Below are positions 37,201 through 45,739 of a DNA stretch of 64,000 bases, in pieces. The notes under the pieces were generated by a model that saw only the letters and a program-made list of their open reading frames with translations, was not told where the DNA came from and ran no database searches. Source of the DNA: Streptomyces lienomycini (lineage in GTDB: Bacteria > Actinomycetota > Actinomycetes > Streptomycetales > Streptomycetaceae); assembly GCF_027947595.1 (NCBI RefSeq), contig NZ_CP116257.1:3534001-3598000 (forward strand), given 5' to 3'. The first letter of the stretch is position 1. Every line of letters begins with the position of its first letter. The translations under genes were made by a program, and so were the position numbers.

Positions 37201-38622
37201 ATGTCCGAACCCCCCGCTGTCTCACGCCGTCTGCTCCTGGGCTCGGCCGCCGCCACCGGCGCGCTCGCGACCGGGATGGGCGCCGCCGCACCGTCCGCGT
37301 CGGCGGCCGGGCGGGCGCCCCGCCGCAAGCCCGGCCAGAAGTCGATGATCGGCGTCCCCTTCGACGTCCACGGAACCGTCCGCGTCGGCGTCATCGGCCT
37401 CGGCAACCGGGGCGGCGGCATGATCACCGGCTGGGCCGCCGTGCCCGGCTGCACCGTGACCGCCGTCTGCGACATCCGCGCCGACCGGGCCAGGAGCGCC
37501 GCCGACCGCCTGGAGAGCAAGGGCAACCCGCGCCCCGCCGAGTACGGCGGCTCCGCCGACTCCTACGCCCGCATGCTGCGACGCGACGACATCGACCTCG
37601 TCTACGTCGCCACCCCCTGGGAGTTCCACTACGAGCACGGCCGGGCCGCCCTGCTCAGCGGCAGGCACGCCGTCGTCGAACTCCCCGTCGCGACCGAACT
37701 GCGCCAACTGTGGGACCTCGTCGACACCTCCGAGCGCACCCGCAGGCACCTGCTCCTGTCCGAGAACTGCAGCTACGGCCGCAACGAACTGGCCATGCTG
37801 AACGCGGCGCACGACGGCCTGTTCGGAGAGATCACCAACGGCCACGGCGGCTACCTCCACGACCTGCGCGAACTCCTGTTCTCCGACACCTACTACACCG
37901 ACTCCTGGCGCCGGCTCTGGCACACCCGCAGCACCGCGTCCTTCTACCCCATGCACGGGCTCGCCCCGATCGCGGCCGCCATGGACGTCAACCGCGGCGA
38001 CCGCATGACGACCCTGAGCGCCACCGCCACCGCCCCGAAGGGACTGGCCGACTACCGCGCCCGCTTCGTCCCCCGGGACCATCCGTCCTGGAAGGAGACC
38101 TACGTCAACGGCGACCTGGTCACCTGCATGATCGAAACGGCCAGGGGACGGACGATCCGCGCGGAGCACGACGTCAGTTCGCCCCGGCCCTACAGCCGCA
38201 TCAACACCCTCGCCGGCAGCCGCGGCATCGTCGAGGACTACGCCGGTCCGGCACCGACGGGCGCCCGCGTCTACGTGGAGCCGGACCACAGCGGCCACAC
38301 CTGGCGCGACTTCGAGGGCTACCGCAAGGAGTACGACCACTGGCTGTGGCGGAAGGTGGGCGACGACGCCGCGAACAACGGCGGCCACGGCGGCATGGAC
38401 TACGTCCTGCAGTGGCGCACCGTCCAGTCGATGCGGGCGGGCCTCGTGCCGGACATCGACGTCTACGACTCGGCCGCCTGGTGCTCGGCCGTCCCCCTCA
38501 GCGTCACGTCCCTGGCCCGCGGCGGCCGCCCCGTCGAGATCCCCGACTTCACCCGCGGCGCCTGGCGCGAGCGCAGGCCCGGCCTCGACTCGGCGCCCAC
38601 CGACATGCCGCCGCTGGGCTGA
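37201..38622 (+). CDS. Tat-exported GH109 alpha-N-acetylgalactosaminidase-like protein
   Basis: 473 residues, ATG after a GAGGAG site. The Tat signal is SRRLLLGSAAATGALATG with Arg9-Arg10. The Rossmann fold reads VGVIGLGNRGGG (62-73), then VTAVCDIRADRA. The downstream blocks match GH109: DIDLVYVATPWEFHYEH, LSENCSYGRNELAMLN, GGYLHDLRELLFSD and YPMHGLAPIAAAMDVNRGDR. The family removes alpha-linked GalNAc using a tightly bound NAD, which explains folding before Tat export. It stands 1.1 kb from the GH114 operon, on the other strand. The pairing of an endo-polygalactosaminidase with an exo-GalNAcase supports a shared target polymer. Confidence 0.88.
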   Translation: MSEPPAVSRRLLLGSAAATGALATGMGAAAPSASAAGRAPRRKPGQKSMIGVPFDVHGTVRVGVIGLGNRGGGMITGWAAVPGCTVTAVCDIRADRARSAADRLESKGNPRPAEYGGSADSYARMLRRDDIDLVYVATPWEFHYEHGRAALLSGRHAVVELPVATELRQLWDLVDTSERTRRHLLLSENCSYGRNELAMLNAAHDGLFGEITNGHGGYLHDLRELLFSDTYYTDSWRRLWHTRSTASFYPMHGLAPIAAAMDVNRGDRMTTLSATATAPKGLADYRARFVPRDHPSWKETYVNGDLVTCMIETARGRTIRAEHDVSSPRPYSRINTLAGSRGIVEDYAGPAPTGARVYVEPDHSGHTWRDFEGYRKEYDHWLWRKVGDDAANNGGHGGMDYVLQWRTVQSMRAGLVPDIDVYDSAAWCSAVPLSVTSLARGGRPVEIPDFTRGAWRERRPGLDSAPTDMPPLG

Positions 38623-38651
38623 ACACGGACGCCAGGGCGCCACGGCGCCAC

Positions 38652-38684
38652 GGGGGCCGGGCTCGTGCGAGCCGCCCGGCCCCC
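38652..38684. terminator. terminator between GH109 and the YkuD gene
   Basis: An 11-bp stem GGGGGCCGGGC / GCCCGGCCCCC with an 11-base loop, between convergent genes. A second inverted repeat pairs 38708-38718 with 38750-38760, inside the end of the YkuD gene. Confidence 0.65.
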
Positions 38685-38737
38685 GCGCCGCCGGCGATGC
38701 CCGCCCGGAAGAGGCCCGGGCGCCCGCCCCGGGCGCT

Positions 38738-39502
38738 CTAACGCGCCAGGGCCTCTTCCGGCCCCATGACGACGACCGGCTCCTTGTCCGGGTCCAGGGC
38801 GGTCAGCAACGCGCGCATGTGCTCCTCGCTCAGGGACACGCAGGCGTTGGTCGGACCGTCGTGGTCCACATGGATCCAGACCCCGCCGCCCTTGTCCTCA
38901 CCGAGCGGCCTGGTCCGGTCGAGCGGTGTCGTACCGGGCACCCGGTTGTAGTCGATGGCGACCACGTAGTCGAACGACCCCTCCAGCGGCTCGCCCAGAT
39001 ACCCGGTGCCCGACACGGCGAATCCCGGATCCTGGTCGTACGGGAGCAGGGTGCCCGGGTCCGGCAGCCGGCCCCCCGCGTCGCTGAGGCCGAAGACGCC
39101 GACGGGCGTGTGCAGGTCGCCCGCCTCATGGTCGTCGGTCCAGCCGCGCAGGCCGTTGTGGGCGGGCCAGGGCCCGCCCACCGCCCGCCAGCCCTCGGCC
39201 GGATACCGCTCGTACAGCACCACCCGCGCCTGCGACGAACTCTCGGTCTCGCCGGTGACCACCAGGGCCTGCCGGGTGCCGGCCGGGAGACGCGCCCGCA
39301 TGGCCGGCCCGATCCCGGGAAGCGGGTCGGGAAAGGAACGCGGGGGAGCGGGGCGCGGCGACGCGGACCGCGCCGCGGAACTGCCGGGCGCCTGTGCGGC
39401 CTGCGAGGAGGCGCCCGCGTGCTCCCGGGCGCAGCCGGTTCCCAGCACGCCGGTGCACATGACAGCGCCGATCACCAGGGCCAGCGCTTTCCTGACGGTC
39501 AT
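38738..39502 (-). CDS. L,D-transpeptidase-like (YkuD) lipoprotein
   Basis: 254 residues from the ATG of MTVRKALALV. The signal ends LGTGC, so Cys24 is the likely lipid attachment site. A Ser/Ala/Pro-rich linker (to about 55) leads to a YkuD-like domain with LHTPVGVFGLSDAGG and the active site HVDHDGPTNACVSL (His211, Cys221). The usual SxGC is changed to TNAC, so the fold is clear but the peptidoglycan-crosslinking activity is less so. It is probably on the outer face of the membrane. It is monocistronic and divergent from the cold-shock gene. Confidence 0.78.
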   Translation of the reverse strand: MTVRKALALVIGAVMCTGVLGTGCAREHAGASSQAAQAPGSSAARSASPRPAPPRSFPDPLPGIGPAMRARLPAGTRQALVVTGETESSSQARVVLYERYPAEGWRAVGGPWPAHNGLRGWTDDHEAGDLHTPVGVFGLSDAGGRLPDPGTLLPYDQDPGFAVSGTGYLGEPLEGSFDYVVAIDYNRVPGTTPLDRTRPLGEDKGGGVWIHVDHDGPTNACVSLSEEHMRALLTALDPDKEPVVVMGPEEALAR

Positions 39503-39723
39503 ATCGATCTCCGACTCCGTGTGTGGACTACTCATAGCTAGACCACATACGGAACCGGGGTGTGCGGCCGCCTCGCCCTCTCCCCCGGATGGCGCAGAGG
39601 GCACCCGCACGGCGGTCGGCGAGGGCCCCGGTCGGCAACATGGTTCCTGCTCACACCCCTTACTCACTGGTGAGGCTCGGACATGCCGTGTAGCGTCAGC
39701 AGCAGATGTCGTGGTTCGCCCAG

Positions 39724-39749
39724 ACCGCCCGCCTTGGAGTGCGGGCGGT
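39724..39749 (+). promoter_or_regulatory. first leader hairpin of the cold-shock gene
   Basis: Perfect 9-bp stem ACCGCCCGC / GCGGGCGGT with an 8-base loop, followed by TTG. It could act as an attenuator or temperature-sensitive leader element. Confidence 0.6.
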
Positions 39750-39762
39750 TTGCTGTGCAATG

Positions 39763-39789
39763 CCGGAGGACCAGGACGACCACCTCCGG
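39763..39789 (+). promoter_or_regulatory. second leader hairpin of the cold-shock gene
   Basis: 7-bp stem CCGGAGG / CCTCCGG with a 13-base loop, 13 bases after the first hairpin and 43 bases before the start. One arm contains a GGAGG sequence that the fold would hide. Confidence 0.5.
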
Positions 39790-39820
39790 GTTCGCGCGGT
39801 GCGAATCCGATAACGGCTGA

Positions 39821-40036
<216 letters not shown>

Positions 40037-40051
40037 CCGGGAGACCGCCGA

Positions 40052-40097
40052 ACGGGGCAGGTGCCCGGGGAACTCGTTTCCCGGGCACCTGCCCCGT
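40052..40097. terminator. strong terminator after the cold-shock gene
   Basis: Perfect 18-bp stem (40052-40069 with 40080-40097) around a 10-base loop, shared by the convergent hydrolase gene. Confidence 0.88.
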
Positions 40098-40136
40098 GGC
40101 GTGCCGCCCGCGTGGCGGCCTTGCGGTGCGCGGTCC

Positions 40137-40970
40137 TCAGGAGACCCGGCCAAGGAAGTCGAGCAGTGCGGCCGTCAACTCGGCGGGCGCGTCCTCCTGG
40201 ACCAGATGACCGGCATGGGCGATCGGCTCCCAGCGGGCACCGGGGACCAGACCCGCGAGTTCGCGTCCCTTCGCCACGGGAATCCAGGCGTCGTCCTCGC
40301 CCCAGCAGATCAGCGTCGGGACACTGATGCCGGAGTACCGGTCCTGGATCTCGTCCGTGTACCGCTGGTCCGCCTGGGCGATCTGCCGGTAGAAGGCGGG
40401 CTGTCCCGACTCTCCGAGCCAGGGCTCGACCAGCCGGTCCACAACCGTCGGGCGCAGTCCCGGCCCACCGGTGGAAGCGATGTACTCGCCCACGAGCGCC
40501 CGGTGGAGCGCCGGCGGCAGCTTCTCGAAGACCTCGGCGTGATCGCGCACCAGCCGGAAGAACGGCGACCCCCAGGGGGCCAGCGCCACCGGATCGACCA
40601 GGGCGAGCGCCCGGTAACCCGCGCCGTGCAGGAGATGGGCGCGCAGGGCGACCGCGCCGCCGAAGTCGTGGGCGACGACGAGCGGCTCCGCCAGACCCCA
40701 ATGGCCCAGCAACTCGTGGAAGACCCGGCCCTGCGCGGCCAGGGACACATCCTGCCCCGCGTACTTCTCCGACCGCCCGTAGCCGGGCATGTCCCAGACG
40801 AACACCCGGTGGTCGCGCGCCAGCGAACGGGCCACCGCACGCCACACGTACGACGAGAACGGCGTGCCGTGCAGCAGGACCAGCGGGCGCCCGTCCGCCG
40901 GACCCAGCCGGTTCCAGCGCACCGTGCCCGAACTGCTCGGGAACGACTCGGTCAACGGCCACTCGGACAT
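40137..40970 (-). CDS. haloalkane dehalogenase/epoxide hydrolase-like enzyme
   Basis: 277 residues. The oxyanion loop is HGTPFSSYVW (34-43). The nucleophile is Asp102 in VVAHDFGGA, and the base is probably His255 in HAGHLVQED. The charge-relay acid lies in CWGEDDAWIP. An Asp nucleophile excludes ordinary esterases. The HGTP loop and lack of an obvious halide Trp pair leave dehalogenase, epoxide hydrolase and related C-X hydrolases open. No signal. It sits 39 bases upstream of the methyltransferase stop, on the same strand. Confidence 0.8.
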   Translation of the reverse strand: MSEWPLTESFPSSSGTVRWNRLGPADGRPLVLLHGTPFSSYVWRAVARSLARDHRVFVWDMPGYGRSEKYAGQDVSLAAQGRVFHELLGHWGLAEPLVVAHDFGGAVALRAHLLHGAGYRALALVDPVALAPWGSPFFRLVRDHAEVFEKLPPALHRALVGEYIASTGGPGLRPTVVDRLVEPWLGESGQPAFYRQIAQADQRYTDEIQDRYSGISVPTLICWGEDDAWIPVAKGRELAGLVPGARWEPIAHAGHLVQEDAPAELTAALLDFLGRVS

Positions 40971-41009
40971 ACGGTGATTCCTTCCGGTCGGATCGGTAGG
41001 GGCGTCGCG

Positions 41010-41825
41010 TCACGGCTTGCGGGCGAGCCCGCCGTGCTCACCGATCGGTTCGGGCGCGGGCGAGCCGGGCTCCGGACGCCACCGGTTCACCGGGACGACG
41101 CCCGGCTCCACCAGCTCCAGGCCGTCGAAGAACGACGTGATCCGGTCGACGGTGCGCAGGACGTACGGAGCCGCACCGCTCTCGTTGTAGGCGTCCTGGG
41201 CCCGCTCGAAGCCCGGATCGGTCCCGCGGGAACCGTCGTTGACGGAGAGGTAGCTGCCCGACGGCAGAGCGGCCAGCAACCGGGTGACGACGGAACGCGC
41301 CTGGTCGTAGTCGGCGATGTGGCCCAGGATGTTGCTGAGAACCAGGGCGACCGGCCGGTCGAAGTCCAGCGTCTCGGCGGCGGCCGCGAGGACGGCGTCG
41401 GGGTCGAGTACGTCGGAGTCGATGTAGGCGGTCGCCCCCTCGGGGGTGGAGCAGAGCAGCGCGCGGGCGTGGGCGAGGACCATCGGGTCGTTGTCCACGT
41501 ACACGATCCGCGCCTCGGGCGCGATCCGCTGCGCGACCTCATGGGTGTTGTCGGCGGTCGGCAGGCCCGTCCCGATGTCGAGGAACTGCCGGATGCCCGC
41601 CTCGGCGACCAGATGGGTGATGTTGCGGCGCAGGAAGGCGCGGCTGCTGCGGGCGATGGTGACGATGCCGGGGAAGACGGCGGTGTACGCGTCGCCGGCC
41701 TCCTCGTCGACCGGGTAGTTGTCCTTCCCTCCCAGCCAGTAGTTCCAGATCCGGGCCGAGTGCGGCACCGAGGTGTCGATCTTCTGCTGCGCGGCGGGGC
41801 CCGGGGTCGCCGAGGGGTCGCTCAT
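41010..41825 (-). CDS. SAM-dependent methyltransferase, actinobacterial DUF574 type
   Basis: 271 residues from the ATG of MSDPSATPGP. The family opening is IDTSVPHSARIWNYWLGGKD, then FLRRNITHLVAEAGIRQFLD and the SAM motif DIGTGLPTADNTHE; YVDNDPMVLAHARAL forms motif II. This family is very numerous in Streptomyces. Members have no known substrate and are sometimes involved in development or antibiotic regions. The GxGLP motif here is intact, so binding of SAM is expected. It could form a unit with the downstream hydrolase gene, 39 bases away. Confidence 0.92.
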   Translation of the reverse strand: MSDPSATPGPAAQQKIDTSVPHSARIWNYWLGGKDNYPVDEEAGDAYTAVFPGIVTIARSSRAFLRRNITHLVAEAGIRQFLDIGTGLPTADNTHEVAQRIAPEARIVYVDNDPMVLAHARALLCSTPEGATAYIDSDVLDPDAVLAAAAETLDFDRPVALVLSNILGHIADYDQARSVVTRLLAALPSGSYLSVNDGSRGTDPGFERAQDAYNESGAAPYVLRTVDRITSFFDGLELVEPGVVPVNRWRPEPGSPAPEPIGEHGGLARKP

Positions 41826-41946
41826 GGGTGCGGTCCGTCTTTCAGCCGAGGCATGGGTGCTTGACCACAACCTACGTCGCAACGCCCCCCACGCGTACAC
41901 CGGTTGCCCGACGGACCGCAGACCTCCCGGACAACCGCCCGGACGC

Positions 41947-42681
41947 CTACTGCGCGCCGGCGGCCGGGCGCACCACGATCTCGTTCACGTCCACCTCGGC
42001 GGGCCGGGAGACGGCGAAGGCGATGGCGTCGGCGATCGCGGAGGCCGGGACGGCCACCGAGCGGTACGTCCTCATGTCCTCACGCGCTCGCGGGTCGGAG
42101 ATGGAGTCGGCCAGCTCCGACTCGGTGACGCCCGGGGACACCACAGTGACCCGGACGTCCCCGGCCGACTCCTGGCGCAGCCCTTCCGACAGGGCGCGCA
42201 CGGCGAACTTGGTGGCGCAGTACACCGCGGCGGTCGGTACCACCTCGTACGCGCCGACCGAAGCGATGTTCACGACATGCCCGCCGCCCTGTTCCCGCAT
42301 GACCGGCAGAGCGGCCGCGATGCCGTACAGCACCCCGCGGACGTTCACGTCGAGCATCCGGTCCCACTCGTCCACCCTCAACTCCGACAGCGGCGAGAGC
42401 GGCATCACGCCCGCGTTGTTGACCATCACGTCCACCCTTCCCCAGCGCTCGACCGCCGCCGACACGAAGTCCCGTACGTCGGCGGCGTCGGTGACGTCGA
42501 GCCGCCGGAAGCCGACGGTGCCCCCGCCGGCGGTGATCCGCCCGGCCAGCTTCTCCAGCCGCTCGGTGCGGCGCGCGCCCAGGAGCACCCGGTGGCCGTC
42601 GGCCGCCAGGCGCAGGGCCGTCGCCTCACCGATCCCGCTGCTCGCGCCGGTCACCAGGACGACCTTGCCGGTCCGCGTCAT
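41947..42681 (-). CDS. short-chain dehydrogenase/reductase
   Basis: 244 residues starting MTRTGKVVLVTGASSGIGEA. Cofactor motif TGASSGIG, structural NNAG (VMVNNAGVMP) and catalytic YxxxK (VYCATKF) are all present. The Arg in GARRTERLE suggests NADP(H). It resembles the second SDR in this window (about half of residues look shared, by eye), with the same LxxLRVxxWxRMxDVNxxGVLYGIA block. The divergent XRE regulator 146 bases away probably controls it. Confidence 0.92.
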   Translation of the reverse strand: MTRTGKVVLVTGASSGIGEATALRLAADGHRVLLGARRTERLEKLAGRITAGGGTVGFRRLDVTDAADVRDFVSAAVERWGRVDVMVNNAGVMPLSPLSELRVDEWDRMLDVNVRGVLYGIAAALPVMREQGGGHVVNIASVGAYEVVPTAAVYCATKFAVRALSEGLRQESAGDVRVTVVSPGVTESELADSISDPRAREDMRTYRSVAVPASAIADAIAFAVSRPAEVDVNEIVVRPAAGAQ

Positions 42682-42827
42682 GACGATGTCCTCTCGTGGG
42701 GCGGATGTCTCCGCGACTGACTGCGCCACCGAGTCTGTGCGGGTCGGCGTACCCGAACCAGGACGGTCCCTGCCCGGGTGCGGCACACCCAGGCAGCGCG
42801 GCCCGGCGGCCGCCTAGCCTGTACGGC

Positions 42828-43673
42828 ATGGACGAGAACCACCTGGGCGCCTTCCTTCGCGCCCGCCGGGCCGGCCTCCTGCCGCGGGACGTCGGCATGG
42901 TCAGCCACGGGACGCGCAGGGTCGCCGGACTGCGCCGCGAGGAGGTCGCCGTCCTCGCCGGGGTGAACGCCGACTACTACACCCGCCTGGAGCAGGGCCG
43001 CGAACGCAACCCCTCACCCCAGGTGCTGGACGCCCTCTCCCGCGCCCTGCGCCTGGACGGCGACGCGCGGACCCACCTGTTCCGGCTGGCCGGCGCCGCA
43101 CCCGGCGGGGAACGCTCCGTGCACACGGCGGCAGGGGTGAGTCCGGAGCTGCGCCGGCTGATGGACGGGTACCCGCACACCCCGGCGTTCGTCCTGGGCC
43201 GCGCCCTGGACGTCCTCGCCGCCAACGCCCTGGCCGAGGCCCTCTTCGCCCCGTTCGACCCGGCGGACAACCTGGCCCGCATGATCTTCCTCGACCCCGC
43301 GGGCCGGCACTTCTACGCGGACTGGGACAGAGCGGCCCAGGCCGCCGTGGCCAACCTGCGCGAGGGCGCCGGCCACGACCCGGACAGCCCGGAGCTGCGT
43401 CGGCTGGTCGCCCAACTCACCGCGCACAGCGCGGAATTCGACCGCCTGTGGGCGGCCCACGGCGTACGGGGCAAGGCCCGGGACGCCAAGAACCTGCAGC
43501 ACCCGGAGGTCGGCGCCCTCGCCCTCACCTACCAGGCGTTCGACGTGCGCGACGCCCCCGGCCAGCAGCTCGTCATCTACCACGCCGAACCGGGCAGTCC
43601 GAGCGCCCAGGCCCTGGACCTCCTCGGCTCCCTGCACGCCACCCGGCGCGGCACCGCCGGGCCGCGCGGTTAG
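42828..43673 (+). CDS. XRE-family regulator with MmyB-like ligand domain
   Basis: 281 residues from the ATG of MDENHLGAFLRARR. The HTH covers about 1-75: RRVAGLRREEVAVLAGVNADYYTRLEQGRE. The MmyB-like domain runs from about 100 to 270, with VLGRALDVLAANALAEALFAPF and VYHAEPGSPSAQALDLL-type ends. The class typically sits divergent to an SDR gene that it represses, exactly the arrangement seen here. The 3-prime end overlaps the convergent TetR gene by 4 bases. Confidence 0.93.
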   Translation: MDENHLGAFLRARRAGLLPRDVGMVSHGTRRVAGLRREEVAVLAGVNADYYTRLEQGRERNPSPQVLDALSRALRLDGDARTHLFRLAGAAPGGERSVHTAAGVSPELRRLMDGYPHTPAFVLGRALDVLAANALAEALFAPFDPADNLARMIFLDPAGRHFYADWDRAAQAAVANLREGAGHDPDSPELRRLVAQLTAHSAEFDRLWAAHGVRGKARDAKNLQHPEVGALALTYQAFDVRDAPGQQLVIYHAEPGSPSAQALDLLGSLHATRRGTAGPRG

Positions 43674-44251
43674 GGGGTGCCCGCCGCACCCCGCGCCGAC
43701 AGCGAGCGGAGCACGTCGAAGCACTCGGCGAGCAGGGACCGCAGCGGCTTCTCCCGGCCCCCGTCGATCCAGCGCCGGAAGGCCACCTTGAGCACGGCGA
43801 TCGCGGTCTCGGCGGTCAGCTGCGCCGTCATCGCGTCCACGCCCCGACGGTCCAGGGCGTCGGCGAGCGCGCCCGCGAGGGACGCGAGCTTGATCAGTTC
43901 CCGTTCCCGCAGTTCGGCGTTGGCGTCGATGACGCCCTGCCGCTGCAGGACCAGGTCGCCGCGCTCCTCGAAGACACCCGCCGCGGCGTCGAGCGCGGCG
44001 GCCACCGCCTCCATCGGCGTCGCGGCCGGGGGCGCCGCCGCGACGGCACCCACGCACAGCTCCTCCAGCCCGCCGGAGCCGGCGAAGAGAACCTCCCGCT
44101 TGTCGGCGAAGTGCCGGAAGAACGTCCGCTCCGTCAGCCCCGCACGCCTGGTGATCTCGGCCACCGGGGTCTGCTCGTAGCCGCGCTCCACGTACAGCTC
44201 CAGCGCCGCCCGCTCCAGGCGGCCTCGCGCGTTCGGCTCCCATCGACCCAT
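43670..44251 (-). CDS. TetR-family regulator
   Basis: 193 residues. The N-terminal HTH reads YEQTPVAEITRRAGLTERTFFRHFADKREVLF, the acyl-type TetR head with FFRHF. The C-terminal helical ligand domain is Ala-rich. It starts 30 bases after the stop of the other TetR gene (44282) and may be read through with it. The target is not evident; there is no divergent partner, so it may act elsewhere or on its own promoter. Confidence 0.9.
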   Translation of the reverse strand: MGRWEPNARGRLERAALELYVERGYEQTPVAEITRRAGLTERTFFRHFADKREVLFAGSGGLEELCVGAVAAAPPAATPMEAVAAALDAAAGVFEERGDLVLQRQGVIDANAELRERELIKLASLAGALADALDRRGVDAMTAQLTAETAIAVLKVAFRRWIDGGREKPLRSLLAECFDVLRSLSARGAAGTP

Positions 44252-44281
44252 GCCGCGGAGTCTACGTGAGGGCAGGCACTG

Positions 44282-44866
44282 TCATGCCGGGCGCGGCGCC
44301 CCGGGGCGCAGCCCGACCAGGACGAGGTCGAGGAGGCGTTCGGCCTGCTCGCGCTGGTCGGGACGGGCCGAGGTGAGGGCGATGCCCGCGAGGGCGGCGA
44401 ACATGTCGGTGGGCCCGATGTCGGACCGGATCTCCCCGGCGTCCGCGCCGGCGTCCATGAGGGCCGTCAGGGCGGCCTGGATCAGTTCGTGGCTGTCGCC
44501 GTACGGATCGCCGCCCGAGGCGACGACGGCCCGCAGGGCGTCCGCCATGCCGAACTTCGCGGTGGCGTAGTCGATGAAGCGGCGGGTCCACGCGCGCAGG
44601 GCCTCGGCCGGGGGCAGTTCCGCCAGCAGGACGGGCACGGAGTCGCACAGCCGCGCCACCTCGTTGCGGTACGCCGCCTCGATCAGGGCCTCTCGGGTGG
44701 GGAAGTTCCGGTAGAGAGTGCCGCTGCCGACGCCCGCCTCCTTGGCGACGCGCTCCAGGTGCGCGTCCAGCCCCTCCTCGCTGAACACCCGCACGGCGGC
44801 GGCCAGGATCTTGTCCCGGTTGCGCTGCGCATCGGCCCGCAGCGGGCGTTTCGTGGCATCGGACAT
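44282..44866 (-). CDS. TetR-family repressor divergent from SDR
   Basis: 194 residues. HTH: LDAHLERVAKEAGVGSGTLYRNFPTREALIEA. The C-terminal domain has RRFIDYATAKFGMADALRAVV, common to the TetR_C class that pairs with SDR or MFS genes in Streptomyces. It is divergent from the SDR gene at 45002. Two palindromic sites lie in the 135-base gap, which makes it the likely repressor of both. Confidence 0.93.
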   Translation of the reverse strand: MSDATKRPLRADAQRNRDKILAAAVRVFSEEGLDAHLERVAKEAGVGSGTLYRNFPTREALIEAAYRNEVARLCDSVPVLLAELPPAEALRAWTRRFIDYATAKFGMADALRAVVASGGDPYGDSHELIQAALTALMDAGADAGEIRSDIGPTDMFAALAGIALTSARPDQREQAERLLDLVLVGLRPGAPRPA

Positions 44867-44893
44867 GGGCGGCGGCTCCTCGTCGCAGGTTGC

Positions 44894-44945
44894 TAAGTGG
44901 AGGCGCCCCCGCTTACTGTGGATCGAAGTGGCGGCGCCCCCACTT
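44894..44945. promoter_or_regulatory. tandem TetR operators
   Basis: Two related palindromes: 44894-44915 (arms TAAGTGGAGGCG and CCCCCGCTTA) and 44926-44945 (AAGTGGCGGCGCCCCCACTT). Their centres are 31 bases apart, close to three helical turns, so two dimers would bind the same DNA face between the TetR and SDR genes. Confidence 0.75.
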
Positions 44946-45001
44946 TCACTCTAGGGCATGACACAGCTCTGTCCCCGTCCCCGTTCGGAAGGAACCCCAG
45001 C

Positions 45002-45739
45002 ATGTCGGGAATCGAAGGCAAGGTCGTGGCGATCACGGGCGCAGGCGGCGGCATCGGCGAGGCGAGCGCCCTCCTGCTCGCCGAGCGCGGAGCCAAGGTC
45101 GTGCTCGGTGCGCGCCGTCCGGAGCGTCTCGAGGACCTGGCCCTGCGCATCGAGAAGAACGGAGGGGAGGCGGCCTGGGTCCGCACGGATGTGACACGCC
45201 GCGAGGACGTCGCCGGGCTCGTCGCCCTGGCACGCGAACGCTTCGGCAGGCTCGACGTCCTCGTGAGCAACGCCGGCGTCGGCCTGATCTCGCCCCTGGA
45301 CGAACTCCGCGTCGCGGACTGGGAGCGGATGATCGACGTCAACCTGAAGGGCGTCCTCTACGGCATCGCCGAGGCCCTGCCCGTCTTCCGGGAACAGGGC
45401 TCGGGCCACTTCGTCAACATCGTGTCCACCGCCGGACTGCGCATCAGCCCGCTCATGTCGGTCTACGCCGGCACGAAGAACGCGGTGCGCACCGTGTCGG
45501 AGGGCCTGCGCCAGGAGGCCGGCGACAGCCTGCGCGTCACCGTGGTCTCGCCCGGGTTCGTCCGCACGGACTTCGCGGACGGCATCCCGGACCCCGGGGC
45601 CAGGGCCCGGACCCTGGAGACCAGGGACCGGATCGCGATCCCGCCGCGAGCCGTGGCCCGCGCGGTCGCCTTCGCCGTCGAGCAGCCCGACGGCGTCGAC
45701 GTGGGCGACATCGTGGTCCGCCCCACCGCGCAGGACTAG
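45002..45739 (+). CDS. short-chain dehydrogenase/reductase under TetR control
   Basis: 245 residues starting MSGIEGKVVAITGAGGGIGEA, preceded by GGAAGGAACCCCAGC. TGAGGGIG cofactor motif, VLVSNAGVG and YAGTK catalytic motif are intact. GARRPERLE suggests NADP(H) preference. It is a close relative of the SDR at 41947. The substrate is unknown; TetR control suggests induction by a small xenobiotic or ketone. The stop codon TAG is directly followed by the CTA of the narI stop, leaving no gap. Confidence 0.92.
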   Translation: MSGIEGKVVAITGAGGGIGEASALLLAERGAKVVLGARRPERLEDLALRIEKNGGEAAWVRTDVTRREDVAGLVALARERFGRLDVLVSNAGVGLISPLDELRVADWERMIDVNLKGVLYGIAEALPVFREQGSGHFVNIVSTAGLRISPLMSVYAGTKNAVRTVSEGLRQEAGDSLRVTVVSPGFVRTDFADGIPDPGARARTLETRDRIAIPPRAVARAVAFAVEQPDGVDVGDIVVRPTAQD

